NCBI GenBank assembly: GCA_029204225.1 | Contig: CM055111.1 | Span: 3,628,287 to 3,692,286, forward strand | Reading direction: 5' to 3' | Source of the DNA: Diphasiastrum complanatum | Taxonomy: Eukaryota > Streptophyta > Lycopodiopsida > Lycopodiales > Lycopodiaceae | DNA: 64,000 nucleotides | Shown: positions 57,480-64,000 of the stretch, in pieces | Numbering within the stretch: position 1 is the first letter of the stretch | Layout of the letters: each line of letters begins with the position of its first letter | Position numbers and translations under genes: made by a program | Notes under the pieces: model-generated | Told to the model about the DNA's origin: nothing | Database searches by the model: none | The model's input: the letters and a program-made list of their open reading frames with translations, nothing else

Positions 57480-59190
57480 CCAACAGTGGGGGAGACTACA
57501 CTACCAAATTCAAGGAGTACTACCTTAACAACAACATTGAGCAACAGTTCATTACCTCCTATCCGCCTCAGTCAAATGGACTAGCTTAGAGAAAGAACAG
57601 AACCTTAGTCGAATCGGCCAAGTGTATGCTTGCTTATGCGACACTTGTGAAAGTCTTATGAGCTGAAGATGTTTCCATTGCAGCTATATCCAGAATAGAT
57701 GTCCAAATAAAGGTCTCTCAAACAAAATGCCTTAGGAAGTTTGGATAGGCTCTAAACCATCATCATCAAACCTATGCATTTTTGGATGTATCGCTTATGC
57801 GTAGATACTGCCAGATATCAAGAAGAAGCTCGACCTCCATAGTATCAAATCTATTTTCATCAGTTACACTACTATAGATAAAGCTTATAAGTTGTATGAT
57901 CTTGTCGAGTCGAAGATATTCACAAGTTGGGATATTGTCTTCATTGAAGATCAGTTCAGCGACCTCAAAGGAAAGAGTAAAGCTCATACAGTTGGACCTA
58001 TATGACATTCCCAGAATATTGAACATTTCTGTTTCCAAGTCGACTGATACTAGCTCATCTACTTTAGAAGAACAGCTTATCAACAACAAATCTGCAGAAG
58101 ATGTTGCAGCTCAACAACTACAACAAAATGAAAATAATCAACTTCGCCCCATCTCCTAGAAGGTCAACAAGAGATCGCAGACCACCTATAAGGTATATCG
58201 ACGAATCTACAACTTATCTTGTTCAAGAGCTGACTACTGTCGAAGAGGCACTTAGTTAGCCCGATTCCAATCTTTGGAAAGAAGCTATGGATACAGAATA
58301 TTCATCTCTCATCAAGAACCAGACTTGGACTATTGTCGAATTGTCTGTCAGGCCCAAATGTAGTTGATTGCAAATGGATATTCAAAATCAAATACAAGGC
58401 TGATGGAAGCATCGATCAAAGAAAAGCTCGACTTGTTGCGAGAGTATTTTCGCAGATTCATAATGTCAACTACATTGAGACTTTCAGTCCAGTAGTAAAG
58501 AATTTATCAATCAGACTTCTATTATTATTTGTTGTTGTAGCCGATCTAGAGATACATCAAATGGATGTACAAGTAGCCTATCTTAATGGAGTTATCGAAG
58601 AAGATATCTTCATGATATAGCCTGAAGGTTATATTATCGAAGTCAGAAAGAACCATGTATGCAAACTCCACAAAGCACTTTATGGCTTGAAGCAATCTAC
58701 TAGAGCATGGTTTTCAGAGAATCAACACCTTTCTTATCGATCACGACTATAAACCAAGCACTTCAAATTCTAATATCCCAGAGAGTGCATCATTCTTTTA
58801 TTACTATCACTTTGTATGTGGGCGACACGCTGCTTTTTAGCAATAGTATCGATCTAAGATTTGGGACTCAAATTGTCGAGAGACCAATGTCCTCAGACAA
58901 TCGAAGAGACGGAGCAGATGTGTGGGTTTCCTTATCATTCAATAATAGGATCTCTTATGTACGCAATAATCTGTACTAGATCAGACATAGCTTTAGCAGT
59001 CCCTACCTTAAGTCAATTTATGACCAATCCTAGCCTTACACATTGGAAAGCTCTTATCATAGTTATAAGATACATTCGAGCTACTATGGACTTATGCATT
59101 TGTTATGGAGTAGTCGGTAGTGACAAACTCAATATTCTCAATCGGTATTTAGAAGTTGGGCAAGAGATGTAGACACTCGTAAATCCACAT
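57480..59190 (+). pseudogene. Copia relic D: integrase, RT and RNase H pieces
   Basis: The integrase core (FKEYYLNNNIEQQF, PPQSNGLA then a stop, RKNRTLVESAKCML) opens the relic at about 57490-57640. A linker (STRDRRPPIRYI) is at about 58170. RT has VDCKWIFKIKYKADGS (58360), IHQMDVQVAYLNGVIEEDIF (58550-58615) and [14 protein letters not shown] (58670). The active-site loop reads YVGD instead of YVDD (about 58815), losing the first catalytic Asp. RNase H starts with IIGSLMYAIICTRSDIALAV and fades by about 59190. Many stops and frameshifts. Different from families A, B and C. Confidence 0.85.
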
Positions 59191-59218
59191 CAATATTTAC
59201 ATTCTTTCTCAACAACAA

Positions 59219-60514
59219 TTATATTTCAATGTGCGAGTTTTGTAATGGAATAGCACTCAATTCAGAAAGCTTGGTTCCATCAAGGCCAATCTGATGTGAG
59301 ATCAGCACAAAGTGATGTTTCAATTCTAGAGAGAAGTTGTTGTTTGGGTCCATGCTTAGTTCGGTGAATTGCCTCATGGCATAGTCCTTGACATCAACCA
59401 TTTGCTCTAGAGTTGTAATCTCCTCGGCTGATTCCGCATATTTGGCCCAAAGATTTGAGATTTCAAGCGCATTTCTAGAGTGCCCATTCATAATTATCTT
59501 TTAAGAAACCAATATTGGATTTTAATTGAGTATATTGGGCCTTATAATGCTCCGCCCTCTTGTATTGATGAGATGTACTAGATAGGGAGTCGATTTCAAT
59601 TTGGGCATCTTTGGTGTCCCTAAGAGTCTCGGACAATCGAAGAAAGAAATTCAATGATGCGACATGGCTCTTCAGGCCATCGACTTGCTGCTAGCCATAG
59701 TTGATCTATTGGGTGATAATAGTCTGGATGGCTTGCTCATTAGGCTTATTTTTTAGGATATCCAACTGTTGTTGGAGGGCCAAATAGTCTGATTGGGAGG
59801 CCCATAGCTGGTCTGCAATACATGGCCAGAGTCAAAATAGGCTTGGGATAGCTTGTGCTCAGTAGCCAGAGACACTTCGAGTTTATTGATATGAGTGCGG
59901 AGCTTCTCAATGTCCACGTCCTTCTCTTTATTAATTTTTTGAATTTTTTTATTTTCTTGCTGAAGTTTTTTATTAACGTCCTCAACGTCATTCATCTGTT
60001 GAGTCAGCTAGTCAACAATGTCGGCCTTCGCCTGGAGATCATCTTTTTGATGCATCCCCAATCATCGCGCTCTTGGAGCTCAGTGATGTGCTAGTTTTCC
60101 AATTGGTTCATGGTCTGGCAAACCACATTGACTTGGTGTTGGGCTGCAACTACAGCCTGCACAACATGGGTAGCATAAACATCCCCAATAATCATCTTTT
60201 TGACACATCCCCAATCGTCACGCTCTTGGAGCTCGATGATGTGCTAGTTTTCCAATTGGCTAATGGTATGGCAAACCACATTGACTTGGTGTTGGGCTGC
60301 AACTAACCTGCACAACATGGGTAGCATAAACATCCATGGGCTGAGATGGAGCAAAAACACTCGGCCAGATTCCATGGACGCTACTCAAAAAGTCAGGGAG
60401 AAAAGGGTGAGGACGTCTGAGGGGTGGGAGAAGATTGGGCAGTGGTGGCAGTGTCGTGGATTGGTGATTGGGACTGGGTGGAGTGAGAGGGGCTTTGGAC
60501 ACTCGAAGCGGCAA
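59219..60514 (-). pseudogene. Broken coiled-coil protein frame
   Basis: The minus strand can be followed in pieces from a Pro/Ser-rich start (MPLRVSKAPLTPPSPNHQST at 60514) through MDVYATHVVQ, a duplicated segment (QHQVNVVCQT, ERDDWGC), then a clear heptad-rich coiled coil (NDVEDVNKKLQQENKKIQKI, DVDIEKLRTHINKLEVSL; 59753-59995), and a second helical part (LWAKYAESAEEITTLEQMV; 59219-59491). At least three stops or frameshifts break it. I do not recognise the family. It may be the structural ORF of an uncharacterised retroelement or a host-gene remnant. Confidence 0.45.
60037..60338. repeat. Tandem duplication, 153-bp period, two copies
   Basis: ATCTTTTTGA.(G/A)CATCCCCAATC starts at 60041 and again at 60194. 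Identity is high through CACATTGACTTGGTGTTGGG. 153 bp equals 51 codons, so the duplication keeps the coiled-coil frame. Confidence 0.9.
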
Positions 60515-60830
60515 GAAGGGTGAAAAGTGATGGGGGCAATGGAGACAGAAGAACGCGAACGGAGAAGAGAGCAGGAATTTTGCGGAACAGCTCTCTCGTT
60601 ACAATCAGCTGCTAGATGCAAAAACAGTCTAATAGAATGCTTATGCTAAATATGATCACAACTTTAAGTGTTCTAATTGCCCAACAGGATCTTAAAAATC
60701 AATTTATACTCTAAAAAATGAGAGTATAGTCCACCGAAGAAATTAGAAATGGTTTGTGTGTGGTATTACTGAAAATAGATTCAATGTGAAGTATGGTTCT
60801 AAATAAATGAAAAGCAGTATACTTAGAATT
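60515..60830. other. No gene recognised
   Basis: The GC-richer part at 60515-60600 could be the 5' region of the coiled-coil frame. The remainder is AT-rich. Confidence 0.3.
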
Positions 60831-61093
60831 TGCTTTGTACAGGAACACAGATCATGCCACATAGTAACACAGACAGAAAACACTCTCCACAGCAAGCTCA
60901 CATAGCAACTGTATTTCTCCAAATGAAATTACACTGTACATATAGTTGTTCACTCAGGCAACCCATGCATGACCCAGGTTGCCGTTGGCGGGACGCGTGT
61001 CCCGTCGACATGCCTCGTGGCAAGGCCAAGTGATCCTTATCCACTGATAGGACCCACAGTACAATAACATAGTGATTCTAACTTTAATTCTAA
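60831..61093 (-). repeat. Putative 3' LTR of copia relic E
   Basis: It lies just after the PPT of E on the minus strand. It would end ...GTACAAAGCA at 60831. A TATA-like ACTATATGTAC lies at about 60936. The 5' boundary is degenerate. Confidence 0.4.
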
Positions 61094-61104
61094 CTCTCTC
61101 CCTT
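61094..61104 (-). other. Polypurine tract of relic E
   Basis: On the minus strand AAGGGAGAGAG follows the pol end. Confidence 0.6.
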
Positions 61105-61139
61105 AAAGTAGAGTCACTTTTTATACAGTCATATACATA

Positions 61140-62948
61140 GCTTTAAAGTCAACAAACTTTAAGTACAGAAAGCTTTGATCTAAACTTATCAAACTTTTCT
61201 CCAGTAAGTGACTTAGTGAAAATATCAGCTAGTTGTTCTTCTGTGCTACAATGAACAACATGAATTTCACGACTCAGCAGCCACTCACGTATGAAGTGAT
61301 ACTGAATCTCAATGTGTTTAGTTCTCGCATGGAACACTGGATTCTTTGCTAGCTGAATGCCACTCTAACTATCGCTATGTAAAGTCGTGGGATTTTTCTG
61401 CTTCATGCCAATTTCTTCCAAGATTTGTCTCAACCATATAGCTTCTTGTGCAGCACTACACATTGCCTTATACTCTGCTTCTGTGGTGAAAAGAGCAATT
61501 GTACTTTGCTTCTTACTAGACCAAGAAAAGCAACTACCACAAAACTGGAATATATATCATGTGGTGGATCTACGATCATCATAGTCACCTCCCCAGTTCG
61601 CATCCACATAGCCACACAACTCAGGTAAACCATCATGCTTCCTGTAAATCAAGCCATACTCTGAAGTGCCTTTCACATAACGCACAATGCGTTTAGCTGC
61701 CTTCCAATGCATTTTCGTAGGTGCTGCCATAAATTGACTTACAATGCCAACATCATAGCATATATTTGGTCTAGTCGTGGTAAGGTAAATCAAGCTCCCT
61801 ACTAACTGTCTATATAGCGTAGCATCAAATGACTGTGACTCATCAAGCTTAGAAAGCTTTTTACCTGGTTCAATAGGAGTGTTTACTGGTTTGCAATCCT
61901 GCAACCTAAACCTGTGCAGCAACTCTTTGACATACTTCACCTGTGTTAAACCCACTTCATGTCCTTTTTGCCACACTTCTACTCCAAGGCAGTAATACAC
62001 CAGGCTGAGATCTGTCATCTCAAATTGTTCCATGAGGTCTTTCTTGATCATGTCTATCATCTCTTGATTATTTTCCGTAATGATCAAGTCATCAACATAA
62101 AGAGCAATCCAAGCAACCATACCATCAAAGCATAAGACATATAGTTTTGGATCAGAATGTGTTCTCACCATCCCCTTTGAACGAAAGTAGGCATCAATCC
62201 TGCTATACCACGCACGTGGTGCTTGTTTAAGACCATAAAGCGCTTTCTTCAAGCGACATGCTTTATTTTCCTGTCCTTTCGTTACAAAGCCTTCAAGTTG
62301 ATCCATGGACACTTCTTCTTCTAACTCACCATTTAGAAAAGTAGATTTTACATCCATTGATGAAAAGGCCAACCAAAATGTGAAGCTAAAGCAATAAGTA
62401 GACGTAGAGTATTCCACTTACAAACCGGCACAAAGGTCTCCTCATAGTCGATGCCTTTATTTTGTGCGTACCCTTTGATCACTAATCTTGCTTTGTGTTT
62501 TGCTATACTTCCATCTGCATGGTACTTGGTCCTGTATACCCATTTTCAACCAATGGGTTTCTTGCCAGTTGGTGGTTCTACTAAGTCCCATGTGCTATGC
62601 TTAGCAATTGACTTCAGCTCCTCTCCCATGGCCTTGACCCAAATGTCATCATCCTTCGCTTCACCATAATCGAAGGTTCTTTGCTTTGAATAATGCTAGA
62701 TAAGAGAACATAATTTTCTTCATACTTTTTAGGTAGTATCTTCTCTCTTGTTGATCTTCGTAGCTCTCCCTGGTTAGATGATCCTGGAAAGTCATCTATG
62801 TCGCGGCTCTCCAACAATCTCTCAAACCACTTAGGGAGCTTTCTGTCAAGTGATCAGCTTCCTGGTGAAAATGTATCCCACAGTACATCCTTCTCCTTGC
62901 GTTTGTCACCTGCAACTTCAATCCTTCTTGTACCAAAAGGTTTGTCCC
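61140..62948 (-). pseudogene. Copia relic E: linker, RT and RNase H, interrupted by A2
   Basis: On the minus strand a pre-RT linker (RRSTREKILPKKYEENY) lies at about 62700-62760. A long open part, 61557-62417, holds [39 protein letters not shown] and an intact YVDD at about 62090. It continues into RNase H with [10 protein letters not shown]. After a frame change come STIALFTTEAEYKAM, NPVFHARTKHIEIQYHFIRE (about 61290-61340) and the end LSVLKVC. RT would be nearly readable, but frameshifts and the loss of the start disable it. The right part is cut by A2 at 62949 and probably continues beyond the window. Confidence 0.85.
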
Positions 62949-63810
62949 TGTTGAAAATTGTCACTTCTCACTTGACATTGGTTCATGTAAATATTGATCA
63001 AACATTAGAATATGTTGATGATATGATTTCACACGTGTGGAGCATGTTCCCATGTGTGAAAGGATGTACTTTTCATTTTTGTATATATCCAAATTGATTT
63101 TGTATCATTCTAGTTAGTGTGAACATGAAATGACTAGTTTTTAGTCAAGTTGACTAGTCACCTACAAATTAGCTTTTCCTTGCATGTGCATGAGTAAATG
63201 CTCCCACATGGCAAGTGGATGTTCACATGTGTGTATAGAGTACTAGAAGATAAGAGTTGACCATTTTCCTTAGATCCTATTTTGTAGGGAATATTCCTAT
63301 ATTCTAGGAGACTAGCTTTTTGGATTTTAGTCATATTCTAGAAGGTCAACTATTGGATAAGGATCAAGGATGGATCAAATGGATAGATATGAGTGATGTG
63401 GCACTCTTCACACGTGTGAAGGCCTGCTGGACTGTATCAGACTCATGGATGTACTTGATCCATAAAAGGATCATCATTTTGCTAAGAAAATTGATGAGAC
63501 TTTTGCACTCTACACTTTTGTGAGATTTCTAGTCATTTGTCTTGTGATTTTTATGCATGATTGCTATCTAGTATCATTGTACTTGTTGTTTCAGGTGCAG
63601 GCCGTACAGTGGACAGTACTCCACACGTGTGAAGCCGCTCTCACTAAAAAATGATGTGTTGATCCATTGCTCTTGCTTAAATCCAAGTGTAGTGAATCTA
63701 GATCAAGATCTAATGTGTAGAACTTGATAGATTCATTGATTAAGCAACCAATAACTCTCTATGATTGTAAAGTACAATCATTATTGTCCTAAAAACTGTA
63801 AAATTTATCA
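62949..63810 (+). repeat. 5' LTR of A2 (862 bp)
   Basis: Same ends as A1. All three palindromes are perfect (63030, 63409, 63622). Confidence 0.95.
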
Positions 63811-63822
63811 TGGTATCAGAGC
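63811..63822 (+). other. Primer-binding site of A2
   Basis: TGGTATCAGAGC, as in A1. Confidence 0.95.
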
Positions 63823-64000
63823 TAAGTAAGAGAGTGATCATTGAATCATAAATCTTGTAAAGATCATTGGCAAAATTTGTTTTTTGGCCAATACTAGTGA
63901 GGGCGAGTTCTTCTAGAGTGATAGCTTGTAATCATTTGGATCAAAACGACTTGGAGGCTGTGTATGTACTTTTCACACGTGTGAAACCGTACAGCAACTT
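63823..64000 (+). other. 5' leader of A2, partial
   Basis: It matches 12498-12675 and carries CACACGTGTG at 63974-63983. Confidence 0.85.

Larger units (their letters stand above)
62949..64000 (+). mobile_element. A2: second family-A copia element, runs off the right edge
   Basis: Complete 862-bp 5' LTR, PBS and the first 178 bp of leader, all nearly identical to A1. GTCCC at 62944-62948 should recur at its right end outside the window. It is inserted in relic E in opposite orientation. Confidence 0.95.

Noticed and set aside
60385-60621. 78-codon minus-strand frame, Ser/Pro/His-rich
   Set aside because: It overlaps the better Pro-rich start of the coiled-coil frame in another phase and has no motif.

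Overview
This window looks like a retrotransposon-dense stretch of a land-plant nuclear genome. The evidence is: Ty1/copia polyproteins with primer-binding sites matching plant initiator-Met tRNA (TGGTATCAGAGC), a spliced fragment of a plant-type cytochrome P450, an ISWI (CHR11/CHR17-like) chromatin-remodeller fragment, short TTTAGGG telomere-type motifs, long GA microsatellites and nested elements. The species cannot be named from the sequence. I see no intact host gene, rRNA, tRNA or CRISPR array.

Layout. 1-3639: right part of a copia-derived element (P) that keeps gag and protease but has lost recognisable integrase and reverse transcriptase. 4400-5960: degenerate copia pol relic. 6281-6394: near-perfect hairpin. 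6395-10489: AT-rich DNA with a possible LTR promoter near 9250. 10490-22990: an old degenerate tandem repeat field (H), split by the intact copia element A1 (11624-17915, 862-bp LTRs, TSD TTTCA, one 1319-codon gag-pol ORF) and by a (GA)n tract of about 235 bp. 24225-24735: two-exon P450 fragment. 24736-28900: degenerate GGATGCAAAT-type and CTCGAAAAA-type simple repeats.

31450-39880 is a nest. A copia relic holds an A-like LTR (K), which holds a terminal-inverted-repeat element (G), which holds an LTR retroelement (F, 32446-38146) with no visible pol. F carries a 419-codon gag-like frame with one stop, several tandem repeats and an intronless ISWI fragment on the opposite strand. 40115-56530 is an old copia family (C, two tandem pieces). 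One C piece holds a roughly 1.07-kb insertion. The other holds two young copies of copia family B: B1 (minus, intact 1323-codon ORF) and B2 (plus, defective). They lie 176 bp apart and head to head, so together they make a 12-kb inverted repeat. 57480-59190: copia relic D. 59219-60514: broken coiled-coil frame. 60831-62948: copia relic E, interrupted by a second A copy (A2) that runs off the right edge.

Nothing here forms a metabolic pathway. The functional logic is retrotransposition: LTR promoter, tRNA-primed reverse transcription at the PBS, gag-pol polyprotein, plus-strand priming at the PPT, and integration with 5-bp duplications. The strongest unexplained signals are a perfect 10-bp palindrome (CACACGTGTG, G-box core) found 17 times and only in LTRs or leaders of several families, the ISWI and P450 fragments among transposons, and the large B1/B2 inverted repeat.
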